Positions 7,323 to 16,298 of a DNA stretch of 64,000 bases are shown here, piece after piece; within the stretch, counting starts at the first letter, position 1, and each line of letters begins with the position of its first letter. The stretch is from Pandoraea commovens (lineage in GTDB: Bacteria; Pseudomonadota; Gammaproteobacteria; Burkholderiales; Burkholderiaceae), in the NCBI RefSeq assembly GCF_902459615.1, contig NZ_CABPSA010000003.1, forward strand, positions 1 through 64,000, in the 5' to 3' direction. Under the pieces are notes generated by a model. It was not told the DNA's origin. It saw only the letters and a list, made by a program, of their open reading frames with translations, and searched no databases. The translations under genes and the position numbers were made by a program.

Positions 7323-10300
7323 TCAGAACGGTGCCGTGAACGTCAACCGGAAACCTTGCTGCAAGCCGCCCATCCCCGTCGTTACGCTGTAATCCAGCCC
7401 GAAGATGAGCGTACCGGTGCGCAGTTTCGTTCCCGCGCCGACTTGCACACGGTCGCTGCCGTACGGACTGCCCGGCACGAAGTACACCGGGCCGCTCGAC
7501 GCGATATCCGCATACGCCAGCCCCGCCAGACTCTGACCGTTGAAGTCGTGCTGCAACTCCACGCGAATGTAGGGCGAGAACGTCCCGATGCGTGTCGCTT
7601 TCGCGAAACCTGCGCGCACGCCCAGTGTGCCGGAGAGCGTGTTCACGTTCTGCTTGAAGTACGTGAGCGCGTTCAGCCCCGCACCGGTTTCGCTGTACTG
7701 ATCGAGCGTGGAGCGCGATGCCGTCAGACGTCCGTACGGCGAGAACAGCCAGTCGTCGGTCCGGTACTCGTAGCCCGCCGACAAAGAGCCGAAGAACTGT
7801 TGCCCGTTGCGCTTGCCGCGCGCGAAGTCGTTCGCGTCGATGACCCAGCGGCGCGAATCGAAGCTCAGCGTGCCGTAACCTGCGACGGCATCGACGAAGA
7901 GCACCGGAATCGGACGATAGCTCGCGTACAACGCACCGCTGTAGCTGTCGCCCGTACTGCGCGTGCCGGAACTGCCGATGTCGGTCGAGTCGTGTCCGTA
8001 ACCGACGCCTGCCCCCAGCGAGAACTGGTCGGAGAAGCGATAGTCCGCGCCCATCGTCACACCACCGGTCGTGAACTTGAAGCCAGAGCGCTGGGCGGCG
8101 GTATTGGCGAAACCGAAGTCCACCGTACCGGCCGTCCAGTAGGCGAAGCGTTGGTCGCCATTCTCGCCTTCGCCGGGCAGGTCGGGACCGTCGCCCGTGG
8201 CAATGCCGCTCGTGCCGCTCGTGCCCGCAGTCTTGTCCGACTTGTCGCGCACGTCGAGGCTCTTCGCCTTGTTCATCGCCGTCGGGCTCACTTCTCCACG
8301 CAGGCAGGCGTCGCGATCCGTAATGCCGACGACGTCCTGGCAGCGCGCCGGGTCACGACTGTTACCCCGATCCGCCGACGGTAATACCACGTTCAACCCA
8401 TTGCTCGACGGCGCACGTCCCTTACCGTGCAGCATTTCAAGACGCTGGTTGTAGTTGCCGATCTGCGTCGTGGCGAAACGACGAGCGGCCTCGACCTGTG
8501 CGCCGATGAGGCCGGTCACATCGGGGTCGGTCGTCGGGTCTTTACGCGGCGCGACCGTCACCTTCGCCGTGCCCGGGGCCGACGTCGCGTTGGCGTTCGA
8601 CACCGTGTACGTGATCACGGCGACACCCGCGAACGCCGCCGCCGGTACGAAGCGCAGCGTGTACTTATTACCCGTGGCGACGGCGGCACGCGCGACACCC
8701 GCTGCGGCGGGTGCTGCCGATGTGCTGACGATCGTTGCCGTCCCGGCATTCGCAGGCGAGATCGACACAACATTCGCGCCAGTGAACGGTCCGCCTGTGG
8801 CACCCGTGGTGATATCGAAGTCCGCCGTGCCGTTAGCGGCGACGGACGTCTCTTGCGGTCCGGCCGTCACCGGTACGGCACGCACGGTCACCGTCACCGG
8901 AATCGGGGCGGACGTACCGATCGCGTTGGTCAGCGTGTAGGCAAACGTCACGTCGCCGTTGGTGCTCGGCGTCGGCGTATAGACGATGTCCTCACCGTTG
9001 ACCACAGCCGTGCCGCTGGCAGGCGGCGTCGCAATCGCAATGCGCGTGAACGGCCCACCCACGGCATTGGCCGTCGCGCGGAACGAAACAGGTGCGCTGG
9101 AGAGCGTCTGCGTCTGCACGGCCGGGGCCGATGCGACCTGGCCCGTGATGTTGACGTTGTAGCTTTGCAGCGCGCTTAACGGCGTGCCCGGCCCGGTACT
9201 CGAATCCTTCACCGTGACGGTGAACGTGCTGGTGCCGGTCGACGTCGCCGTGCCGGACAACACGCCACTGACCGGGTCGAGCGTGAGCCCTGCGGGCAAC
9301 GCACCGGTGGTGACCGTGTAGCGATAAGGTGCAACACCGCCCGTCGCCGTGAACGTCTGGGTGTACGCCTGACCGGCGATGGGCGTGGGTAGCGCGCTCG
9401 GCGTCAGCGTCATCGATCCCGTGTTGACGTTCAGGGGCAGCGTGACAGTTCTGGAGAACGGTGCGCCGGTGCCTGTGGTCGAGTCATCGAGCCGGATCGT
9501 GACGGAGAATGCCCCCGCTGCGGTTGGCGTCCCCGTGATGGAGTAATTGCCGCCGGATTGCGTGAGCTGCAAGCCGTTCGGCAGCCCGGTCGCCGTCACC
9601 GTGTAGCCCGCGTTCGCGCCCGAAACGGAGATGCCTTGGGTATAAGCCACGCCCAGCGTCCCGACGGCCAGCGAACTGGTTGTGATGTTCAGATTCGGCC
9701 CCAGCACGCGCAAGCTGTATCCGATCGAAGCCGAGAAATGGTTGGCGTCCGTTGCCGAGAGCGTCACGGAAGTGCCGGCCGATGTCTGCGTCGGTGTTCC
9801 GCTGATCGTGCCCGTGGTCGGGTTAAAACTCAGGCCCGTAGGCAATGTCCCGGTCATCACATACGTATAAGGCATCGCGCCGCCAGTTGCCTGAACCGTC
9901 TGCGAGTAAGGGACGGCGGCGGTCGCATCCGCCAGGACCACCGGCGTGAACGTGATCGTCGGTACGCCGATCGTCATGGTCAGCAAGCTGCTGGTGACCG
10001 GCGGGTTGGTCGTCGTGACGGTGTCGGTCGCCTTGATCGAGAAGCTAAAGGTGCCTGTCGCGCCGGGTGTACCGGAAAGCGTACCGTTGGAACTCAGCGT
10101 CAGACCGGTCGGCAAAGCGCCTGAAACCACGACATAGCTATACGTCCCCGATCCCCCCGATGCCGACGCCAGCGACGTGGTGCTGTAAGCCACGCCGACC
10201 GTACCGGCAGCAGGTGCCGATGGCGTGTACGCAAATGTCGACGGCAGCACCGTGACTGTGACGGTCCCGGGGGTCGATGTCCCGGCCACGTTCGTCATGG

Positions 10301-12725
10301 TGTAGGTGAACGTATCCGTTCCGGAGTAACCGGGCGTCGGTGTGTAAGTCAGCGTCGTACCCGTCGCCGCGGCCGTGCCGTGGGCGGCCCCTGTGCTAAC
10401 AGCCACCGACGTGATGTGATTCGAGAGATCGACCGGAATGGGCACGGCTGAACTGTTGAACGGCACGTTGCTAAGCGATATCGACGCAGCGCTCGGCGGC
10501 GCAATGTACGTGAAGCGGTCGACCGCCCCTGTGGTGCTCGTCCCCCCGGGACCGGTGACGGTGACGTCCACCACCCCGGCCGATCCGGCGGGTGACGTGG
10601 TCGTGATCGACGTGTCGCTGCTCACGGAGAACCCCGCCGTCGTTGCGCCGAACTTCACGGCCGTCGCCCCGGTGAACCCGGTGCCCGTCACCGTCACGGA
10701 CGTGCCGCCCGCAGTCGACCCGATGTTCGTCGACAGACCTGTGACCGTCGGCGCAGCAATATACGTGAACCTGTCATTGGCGCTGGTCGCGCTCGTGCCC
10801 CCCGACGTCGAGACGGTCACGTCGACCGTGCCGGTACCCGCAGGTGCATTGGCGGTCAGCGTCGTGCTGCTGTTGTAAGAGACGTTCGTGGCATTGGTCG
10901 TGCCGAACTTCACGGTGGACGACGGGGTGAAACCGGTACCGGTGATCGTCACGCTCGTACCCCCGCTGCCGCTGCCCGACGTCGGCGAAATCGACGTGAC
11001 CGTCGGCACTGCGGTGTAGGTGTATTGATCGCCGGGGCCGGTAGCGCTCGTGCCGCCGGGCGTCGTCACGCGGATGTCGACGGTGCCGACGGAGTGCGGC
11101 GGTGCCGTTGCGCTGATCTGTGTGGCGTTGACGACGACAAAACTTGCCGAAGTCCCACCGAACGTCACCTGCGACGCGCCCGTGAAGTTCGTCCCGGAGA
11201 GGGTCACCGCCGTGTTCCCGGCGGTCGGCCCTTCCGTGGGCGAGACGGACGACACTGCCGGGGGCGATATGAACGTGAACCCGCCGACCTGCGTCACGGA
11301 CCCTCCCGCCGTTGTCACGACGATGTCCGCTGCGCCTGCCGCGTGCGCAGGTGTGGTCACGGTCAGTGACGTCGCGCTATTGAACGTAACTGAGCTGGCC
11401 GCTGTCCCGCCGATGGTCACCGTCGATCCCGAAGTGAAATTGGTGCCTGTGATGGTGACGGACGTCCCCCCTGCCGTTGGACCTGTCGAAGGTGAAGTGG
11501 CTGAGAGCGAGGGCGGGGCGACATAGGTGTACTGGTCGCTCGCGGCCGTAGCACTGGTCCCGGCAGCGGTCGTCACGGTGATGTCGACCGTGCCCGCAGC
11601 ACCGGCCGGTGCGATGGCCGTCAGCGACGAAGCGCTGGAGACGCTCACGCCCGAAGCCGTCGTCGCGCCGAATTTCACCGTTGTGCTTCCGACCACAAAG
11701 TTAGCGCCGGAAATCGTCACCGTCGTCCCGCCACCTGTGGGCCCCGAACTCGGCGAGACATTGGACACCGTAGGCACGTTGACGTATGTGAACTGATCGG
11801 CGCCACTCGTCGCGCTCGTGCCGCCGGGCGAGGTCACCGTGATATCGACGGTACCTGCACTCGCCGCAGGCGCTGTTGCGACGATCTGTGTGGTCGTTTT
11901 CGATGTGATGCTGCCCGCCGATCCTCCGAAGCTAACGCTTGTGACATCGGCGAGGTTCGTGCCGGTGATCGTCACGCTCGTGCCGCCGGCCGTCGAACCC
12001 TGCGTCGGAGAAACCCCTGTCACCGCCGGTGGCGGGACGTACGTGTACAAATTGCTCCCTGCCGACGACCCGCCATTGTTTGCCACCCCCACGCTGACCG
12101 GGCCTGCGGCGTGACTTGGTGCGACGGCTGTGATTTGAGTCTGACTGTTCACCGTCACACTCGTGGCCGCATTGACGTCGAAGAAAACCTGGGTCCCCTG
12201 GACAAAGTTCGTCCCGGTGATGACAACTGTATTGCCTCCTCCCGTCGGCCCGCTGGAGGGAGAGGTGCTGCTAGGTAGCGGGACACCGAGTTGACGCGTG
12301 ATATTGATCGTGACCGGGCTCGCTGCGCCGGTCACCTGATACATCGTGAACGTCCAGCTCGTGTTCGTTGTCGCCGGGCTCGGCGTGAATATCAACGGGT
12401 AATCCGCTGTCGCAACAGTAAGATCCGCCTGAAGGGTTGACCCGTCTGCGGCCACGAGTGCCGTCGTGTCACCACCCGCTGTGCTGTAAAGACCTTCTCG
12501 CGTAGGGTCGCAAGCGCCCAAATTAGGGTCGGCCGTTGTAATCGTATAGACGGACTGTCCCGCCGGTGCCGCGTTCCAGTTGAACGTACACGGCGCAGCA
12601 ATCGCAGACGACGCCCCGACGCTCGCGACAATCGCCAGCAAAACCTTCAGCCAGAAAAGCCAAAGCGTGGATAACCCGGGACGAGCGCCGGGCTCAGCGC
12701 GGCGCAAGCGAATGCTGGAAGACAT
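7323..12725 (-). CDS. Giant autotransporter adhesin-like protein with TIG and other Ig-like repeats
   Basis: 1800 residues. Residues 1-44 are an extended Sec signal ending AIAA. After a roughly 100-residue N-terminal domain with two Cys come seven IPT/TIG repeats of about 85 residues (about 149-745; each opens like PTVTSISPTSGSGSGGTSV and ends QYTY or RFTY). Next are a cadherin-like Ig domain (TYTPTPGYSGTDTFTYT), four putative-Ig repeats (about 830-1190, TGLPNGLQL...ITGTPTAAG type) and two further Ig-like units. A linker rich in charged residues (about 1400-1530) precedes a C-terminal autotransporter beta barrel ending RLTFTAPF with terminal Phe. This is a surface-displayed type V secreted protein, probably an adhesin. 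The start is supported by a gggga element. It is divergent from the collar-domain triplet. Confidence 0.88.
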   Translation of the reverse strand: MSSSIRLRRAEPGARPGLSTLWLFWLKVLLAIVASVGASSAIAAPCTFNWNAAPAGQSVYTITTADPNLGACDPTREGLYSTAGGDTTALVAADGSTLQADLTVATADYPLIFTPSPATTNTSWTFTMYQVTGAASPVTINITRQLGVPLPSSTSPSSGPTGGGNTVVITGTNFVQGTQVFFDVNAATSVTVNSQTQITAVAPSHAAGPVSVGVANNGGSSAGSNLYTYVPPPAVTGVSPTQGSTAGGTSVTITGTNLADVTSVSFGGSAGSITSKTTTQIVATAPAASAGTVDITVTSPGGTSATSGADQFTYVNVPTVSNVSPSSGPTGGGTTVTISGANFVVGSTTVKFGATTASGVSVSSASSLTAIAPAGAAGTVDITVTTAAGTSATAASDQYTYVAPPSLSATSPSTGPTAGGTSVTITGTNFTSGSTVTIGGTAASSVTFNSATSLTVTTPAHAAGAADIVVTTAGGSVTQVGGFTFISPPAVSSVSPTEGPTAGNTAVTLSGTNFTGASQVTFGGTSASFVVVNATQISATAPPHSVGTVDIRVTTPGGTSATGPGDQYTYTAVPTVTSISPTSGSGSGGTSVTITGTGFTPSSTVKFGTTNATNVSYNSSTTLTANAPAGTGTVDVTVSTSGGTSATSANDRFTYIAAPTVTGLSTNIGSTAGGTSVTVTGTGFTGATAVKFGATTAGFSVSSDTSITTTSPAGSAGVVDVTVTGPGGTSTTGAVDRFTYIAPPSAASISLSNVPFNSSAVPIPVDLSNHITSVAVSTGAAHGTAAATGTTLTYTPTPGYSGTDTFTYTMTNVAGTSTPGTVTVTVLPSTFAYTPSAPAAGTVGVAYSTTSLASASGGSGTYSYVVVSGALPTGLTLSSNGTLSGTPGATGTFSFSIKATDTVTTTNPPVTSSLLTMTIGVPTITFTPVVLADATAAVPYSQTVQATGGAMPYTYVMTGTLPTGLSFNPTTGTISGTPTQTSAGTSVTLSATDANHFSASIGYSLRVLGPNLNITTSSLAVGTLGVAYTQGISVSGANAGYTVTATGLPNGLQLTQSGGNYSITGTPTAAGAFSVTIRLDDSTTGTGAPFSRTVTLPLNVNTGSMTLTPSALPTPIAGQAYTQTFTATGGVAPYRYTVTTGALPAGLTLDPVSGVLSGTATSTGTSTFTVTVKDSSTGPGTPLSALQSYNVNITGQVASAPAVQTQTLSSAPVSFRATANAVGGPFTRIAIATPPASGTAVVNGEDIVYTPTPSTNGDVTFAYTLTNAIGTSAPIPVTVTVRAVPVTAGPQETSVAANGTADFDITTGATGGPFTGANVVSISPANAGTATIVSTSAAPAAAGVARAAVATGNKYTLRFVPAAAFAGVAVITYTVSNANATSAPGTAKVTVAPRKDPTTDPDVTGLIGAQVEAARRFATTQIGNYNQRLEMLHGKGRAPSSNGLNVVLPSADRGNSRDPARCQDVVGITDRDACLRGEVSPTAMNKAKSLDVRDKSDKTAGTSGTSGIATGDGPDLPGEGENGDQRFAYWTAGTVDFGFANTAAQRSGFKFTTGGVTMGADYRFSDQFSLGAGVGYGHDSTDIGSSGTRSTGDSYSGALYASYRPIPVLFVDAVAGYGTLSFDSRRWVIDANDFARGKRNGQQFFGSLSAGYEYRTDDWLFSPYGRLTASRSTLDQYSETGAGLNALTYFKQNVNTLSGTLGVRAGFAKATRIGTFSPYIRVELQHDFNGQSLAGLAYADIASSGPVYFVPGSPYGSDRVQVGAGTKLRTGTLIFGLDYSVTTGMGGLQQGFRLTFTAPF

Positions 12726-13143
12726 GTTTTCCCCGAACCCCTGACCTGCACAGGCCCAGGGGTCACATTGTTATTTTTACCAATCGCTTCGATATCGCCA
12801 AATAAAACGCCAAAGCGCTTTATCACACATTTCGGTACTTTTTATTAATCGTTACCGACACCTCACGACACCGTGCGAACGCGTGGGAAGGGTAAAAAAC
12901 ATGAAAATGCGTGTCAAGGAGTACTTACAAAATTCAAACGCAGCGCCAGCGAATCAAGGGTTTTCACCGACGCTTTCACCCTTCATTTTTCGGCACATGA
13001 GAAAAATTAAAACGACCGTTTCAAATAATGAAACTAAAAAATAGCACTGCCAAAACAATTTAAATCACCGGATCTCGATGGCACAATTCGCGCCAACAAC
13101 TCATCAAAAAATCGTGGCACTGCCACATAACGAGGAAGAACCA
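12726..13143. promoter_or_regulatory. AT-rich divergent control region between autotransporter and collar-domain genes
   Basis: About 420 bases, clearly AT-richer than the flanks, between the autotransporter start (12725, leftward) and the first collar gene (13144, rightward). It must hold both promoters; AT-rich stretches such as tttttattaatcg (12839-12851) and aaataatgaaactaaaaaatag (about 13024-13045) are candidate elements, but no single -35/-10 pair stands out. An ATG at 13078 is in frame with the collar gene and would lengthen it by 22 residues. Confidence 0.4.
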
Positions 13144-13689
13144 GTGGAAGCTTATCTCGGGGAAATTAGGTTGTTTGCGTTCGGTATGTCGCCGCGCGAT
13201 TGGGCGCCATGTGCAGGACAACTGATGAACGTCAATATCAATCAGGCGCTGTTTTCGGTCCTGGGGATTCAATACGGGGGAGATGGCAGAAACACCTTCA
13301 AGCTGCCGGATTTGCGCGGGCGCGTCGCAATGCACCGTCTGCCGGGGACTTACGCACAAGGCGTTCCCGGTGGCGAAGAGACCGTCACGCTAACGCAGGC
13401 GCAAACGCCCGTTCACACCCATTCGTTTCAGGCCGCGACGGACAGCGGAACCCAGCCTATCGCCAGCACCGACAAGAACCGGCTGTTTGCGAAAAGCGCT
13501 GTGGTCGCCGATGGAAAAACGGTTGACGGCGCTGCGTTGTATGGCGCGCCGACGGAGCAAACGCTCGTCAAGGAATCGCCTGAAGCCTGTAGCACAACGT
13601 CCGACGCGGTCGGCCACAACAACATGCAACCGTCGCTGGTCATGAGCTACATGATCTGCATCAACGGCATTTACCCGTCGCGCGGCTAG
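13144..13689 (+). CDS. Phage tail collar-domain protein 1 (MdpB-like)
   Basis: A 181-residue protein. The N-terminal tail-collar domain (EAYLGEIRLFAFG, WAPCAGQLMNV, FSVLGIQYGGDG, FKLPDLRGRV) is followed by a variable middle part with TPVHTHSF and a conserved end HNNMQPSLVMSYMICINGIYPSRG. This matches microcystin-dependent-protein/phage-tail-collar small proteins. GTG 13144 was chosen because gaggaagaacca sits at ribosome-binding distance and the N-terminus then aligns with those of the two downstream paralogues; ATG 13078 is the alternative. First gene of a three-gene operon; no phage structural genes are nearby. Confidence 0.83.
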   Translation: MEAYLGEIRLFAFGMSPRDWAPCAGQLMNVNINQALFSVLGIQYGGDGRNTFKLPDLRGRVAMHRLPGTYAQGVPGGEETVTLTQAQTPVHTHSFQAATDSGTQPIASTDKNRLFAKSAVVADGKTVDGAALYGAPTEQTLVKESPEACSTTSDAVGHNNMQPSLVMSYMICINGIYPSRG

Positions 13690-13698
13690 GAGTTCGAC

Positions 13699-14232
13699 AT
13701 GACACCTTACTATGGAGAAATCCGCTTGTTCGCGGGCAGCTACGCCCCGGTTGGCTGGATGATCTGCGATGGGACGCTCGTCAACATTTCGGATTTTGAA
13801 GTCTTGTTCTCGTTGATCGGAACGACCTACGGCGGCGACGGCGTTAGCCGGTTCGCGTTGCCGGATCTGCGCAATCAGGTGCCGATCGGCATGGGGCAGG
13901 GATTGGGGCTGAGCAATCGCGTGCTGGGGCAAAAGCTCGGCAGCGCCACGGTCACGCTCAAGTCGACCGAGGTGCCGGGCCACGTGCATGACGTCTATGC
14001 GACGACCGGCGATGCCACCACGCCGACGCCGGGCGAAGGCGTCATGCTGGCCAAAACCGCAGCCAACTTCTACGACACGGGTGCGCGCAATCCGGGCGGC
14101 AAGGCCGCGTTGTCGCCGAAGGCCATCAAGCCGTCGGGCACCGCAGAACCGACGCCTCACAACAACCTCATGCCCACGGCGACGCTGAACTACATCATCG
14201 CCGTGGACGGCATCTATCCGTCGCAGGGCTGA
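13699..14232 (+). CDS. Phage tail collar-domain protein 2 (MdpB-like)
   Basis: 177 residues, paralogous to its two neighbours: TPYYGEIRLFAGSYAPVGW, CDGTLVNISDFEVLFSLIG, TYGGDGVSRFALPDLRNQVP, then EVPGHVHDVYA and the closing HNNLMPTATLNYIIAVDGIYPSQG. The divergent middle section would form the tip or ligand-contacting region by analogy with tail-fibre collars. An aggag ribosome-binding site precedes the ATG, and only 9 bases separate it from gene 1, so the genes are cotranscribed. The molecular role outside phage is not established. Confidence 0.85.
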   Translation: MTPYYGEIRLFAGSYAPVGWMICDGTLVNISDFEVLFSLIGTTYGGDGVSRFALPDLRNQVPIGMGQGLGLSNRVLGQKLGSATVTLKSTEVPGHVHDVYATTGDATTPTPGEGVMLAKTAANFYDTGARNPGGKAALSPKAIKPSGTAEPTPHNNLMPTATLNYIIAVDGIYPSQG

Positions 14233-14244
14233 CCAGAGCAAAAA

Positions 14245-14763
14245 ATGGACGAATACTACATTGGTGAAATTCGCATCTTCGGGTGCAACTACCCGCCTGC
14301 CTACTGGGCATTTTGCGACGGCTCGCTGTTCCAAATACGTTCCTATCCGGTGTTGTTCGCGGTGATCGGCAATCGCTTCGGTGGTGACGGCAGGCTCACG
14401 TTCGCCGTTCCCGATCTCCGGGGATATGTGGCGCAGGGGATGAATGCGGCGGGTGACTTGGGCAAGATTCAAGGCGCGACGACGGTCACACTGACTGACG
14501 AGAACATGCCGTCGCACACGCACACCGCTTATACGAACAACACGCGCCCGGGCAATGTGACCGGCGACGACAAGTTGCCTGCCCGATTCATCTCGGCGGG
14601 CGCGAACGCCTTCGTGGAGGATTCTGCGTCATCGCTCGTGTCGCTGTCGCCAAAGACGATGAGTGCCGTTGGCGCAGGCGCGGCACACAACAATATGCAA
14701 CCGTTCCTGCCGATGAATTTTTGCATCGCATTGGAGCGTGGAGAATACCCGCCGCGTCCGTGA
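14245..14763 (+). CDS. Phage tail collar-domain protein 3 (MdpB-like)
   Basis: 172 residues, third member of the triplet: DEYYIGEIRIFGCNYPPAYW, CDGSLFQIRSYPVLFAVIG, NRFGGDGRLTFAVPDLRGYV, MPSHTHTAYTN and the closing AAHNNMQPFLPMNFCIALERGEYP. It differs most at the C-terminus, where the INGIYPS ending of the others becomes ERGEYPPRP. It starts 12 bases after gene 2 and is followed by a strong terminator, closing the operon. Confidence 0.85.
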   Translation: MDEYYIGEIRIFGCNYPPAYWAFCDGSLFQIRSYPVLFAVIGNRFGGDGRLTFAVPDLRGYVAQGMNAAGDLGKIQGATTVTLTDENMPSHTHTAYTNNTRPGNVTGDDKLPARFISAGANAFVEDSASSLVSLSPKTMSAVGAGAAHNNMQPFLPMNFCIALERGEYPPRP

Positions 14764-14825
14764 GGTCGGACGACAATGGTCAAATAACCAGCGCCCCACA
14801 GATAAGAGATATCGGTGCGCCATTG

Positions 14826-14858
14826 AAAGCCCGTCGGCAGTTAGCGACGGGCTTTTTT
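14826..14858 (+). terminator. Intrinsic terminator of the collar-domain operon
   Basis: An 11-bp stem AAAGCCCGTCG / CGACGGGCTTT (14826-14836 and 14845-14855) with an 8-base loop, ending in TTTTTT. It lies 62 bases after the third collar gene and just before the convergent stop of the next gene. Confidence 0.9.
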
Positions 14859-14870
14859 ATCGATGCGGCA

Positions 14871-15278
14871 TCAAATCCCGCCAAGCAAATCGTGCGAGTC
14901 GAGAATAGCGAAGGCGATTTCGGGGCGGGCGTCGAGGCAGCGTCGAATGGCCGCAGGAATGTTGGCGCGGGTTTTCCGACACAAGCCGGGTTGCGCGTCC
15001 AATTGAATGATGATGCCGCGAAGGGTTTTGACCTCGTTCGGGCTTGGCGTGATGCGCAACTGAATGCCGAGCTGAGCATGCATCAATCCGATCATGCGAT
15101 TCAGATCGCTGTAGCTGGAAATCGCCTCGATGCGAGCGATCAGCTTCTTTTCCTCGGTTTGCGTGAGCTTCAGAATGGGCGGGATGCTTCCCGCACCCTG
15201 CAAGAGCGTTTCCCGCTCGCAGGTGCAGGCACCGGGCGGGCACTCCGTACGAATGGGAATCTGAATCTCGGCGGCCAT
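14871..15278 (-). CDS. Conserved hypothetical protein with N-terminal CX4CXC motif
   Basis: A 135-residue protein I do not recognise by function. It opens with MAAEIQIPIRTECPPGACTC (Cys 13, 18, 20), a possible metal-binding or zinc-ribbon half-site; two further cysteines occur in GLCRKT and RRCLDA. The middle is helical and charged (EEKKLIARIEAISSYSDLNRMIGLMH), and it ends AFAILDSHDLLGGI. It reads like a soluble, conserved Burkholderiales protein of unknown role rather than a chance frame: codon use is normal and an ATG sits at the natural N-terminus. It converges on the collar operon terminator. Confidence 0.7.
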   Translation of the reverse strand: MAAEIQIPIRTECPPGACTCERETLLQGAGSIPPILKLTQTEEKKLIARIEAISSYSDLNRMIGLMHAQLGIQLRITPSPNEVKTLRGIIIQLDAQPGLCRKTRANIPAAIRRCLDARPEIAFAILDSHDLLGGI

Positions 15279-15425
15279 GACGGGGACAGCGCAATTAAGG
15301 GGGCGTACGACAGGGAATGGCGGGCGTGGCGCCCATTATCGGCCAAACCAGTATCGCCGGTGTGACGCCCGGGAGCCATTAGGGATTTCAACGCCTGTGT
15401 GCGCCCCCCCAAAAAACGGCACAGG

Positions 15426-15755
15426 CTACGAGATCGCGCGATAACCCTGATCTGCGAGATGTTGTTGCAGCCACGCCCCACCGGACCGAGCGACAACTAC
15501 GTTCTTCACGATAAACACGGCACTCCCGGCCAACATCGTCGCCGGATATCCGATGGACCAGAGAACTCCAACAAGGCAGTCAACGGCAACCAAACGCCCA
15601 CCTCGGCGCACGAGCCCTTCCGAAAGTGCCCACAGAGATCCAAAAAGCAGCGCGGCCCAGTTGAAACCGGGCTTCACGCGACGCTCCGGCTTAGTGGAAT
15701 GGATCATCAAAGTCGAAGGCATGACATCTGGTGGGAAAGAGTGAACACAGGCCAT
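15426..15755 (-). CDS. Small inner-membrane protein resembling DUF2628
   Basis: A 109-residue protein. A basic stretch (RRVKPG) precedes FNWAALLFGSLWALSEGL, a pattern typical of DUF2628 membrane proteins; a second hydrophobic block (LVGVLWSIGYPATMLAGSAVFIVKNVVV) follows, then WLQQHLADQGYRAIS. Two or three membrane segments are likely. Function unknown. The start is uncertain: ATG 15755 gives the longest form, but ATGs at 15722 and 15707 are also in frame, and none has a good ribosome-binding site. Not in an obvious operon. Confidence 0.6.
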   Translation of the reverse strand: MACVHSFPPDVMPSTLMIHSTKPERRVKPGFNWAALLFGSLWALSEGLVRRGGRLVAVDCLVGVLWSIGYPATMLAGSAVFIVKNVVVARSGGAWLQQHLADQGYRAIS

Positions 15756-15909
15756 TTAACGTCTTACCATCGGCATTCTTTAGCCGATGGGACTTGTACG
15801 CGCGCTTCAGGATCACCCCCGCCCTTGAGCCAACGCAAGGAATCCCCCGGCCGACACCGTTATACTCTCGCGCTCTTATTGCCTTCGCTTTACTTCAGGG
15901 AAATATCTA

Positions 15910-16251
15910 ATGAGCGCTCTGCCCCCGTGCCCGAAATGCAACTCCAAATTCACGTATGAAGACGGCGGGATGTGCATCTGCCCGGAATGCGGCAACGAAT
16001 GGTCTGCGCAGGCCGAAGCGGCGGCGGCGCCGACGGAGCGCGTCTATCGCGATGCCACCGGCGCAATTCTGCAAAACGGCGACACCGTCACGGTCATCAA
16101 AGACCTGAAGCTCAAAGGCGGCGGCGGCACGATCAAGATCGGCACCAAAGTGAAGAACATCCGCCTCGTCGACGGCGACCACGACATCGACTGCAAGATC
16201 GATGGCTTCGGTGCAATGAGCCTGAAAGCGGAGTTCGTGAAGAAGGTGTAA
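15910..16251 (+). CDS. phnA: PhnA/YjdM family zinc-ribbon protein
   Basis: A 113-residue PhnA-family protein. The N-terminal zinc ribbon has [15 protein letters not shown] and [10 protein letters not shown] (two CxxC knuckles), followed by the C-terminal PhnA beta barrel ([43 protein letters not shown]). Family length is about 110. The name PhnA is historical; homologues are annotated as alkylphosphonate utilisation proteins but a direct catalytic role is doubtful. It is a single gene, converging with hxsC. A GC-rich hairpin (about 16257-16298, gagaac...gttctc) without a T-tract separates the two. Confidence 0.93.
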   Translation: MSALPPCPKCNSKFTYEDGGMCICPECGNEWSAQAEAAAAPTERVYRDATGAILQNGDTVTVIKDLKLKGGGGTIKIGTKVKNIRLVDGDHDIDCKIDGFGAMSLKAEFVKKV

Positions 16252-16298
16252 GGAACGAGAACCGCCCGCCGGCCAACAACTCCGCGGGCTTCCGTTCT

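Noticed and set aside
10000-12300. Tandem DNA repeats or a CRISPR-like array
   Set aside because: The periodicity of about 255 bases comes from TIG protein repeats inside one gene; units differ in DNA sequence and there are no short identical repeats with spacers.
13144-14763. Prophage or tailocin remnant
   Set aside because: Only collar-domain genes are present; no other structural, lysis or integration genes occur within 10 kb on either side, and the operon has its own terminator.
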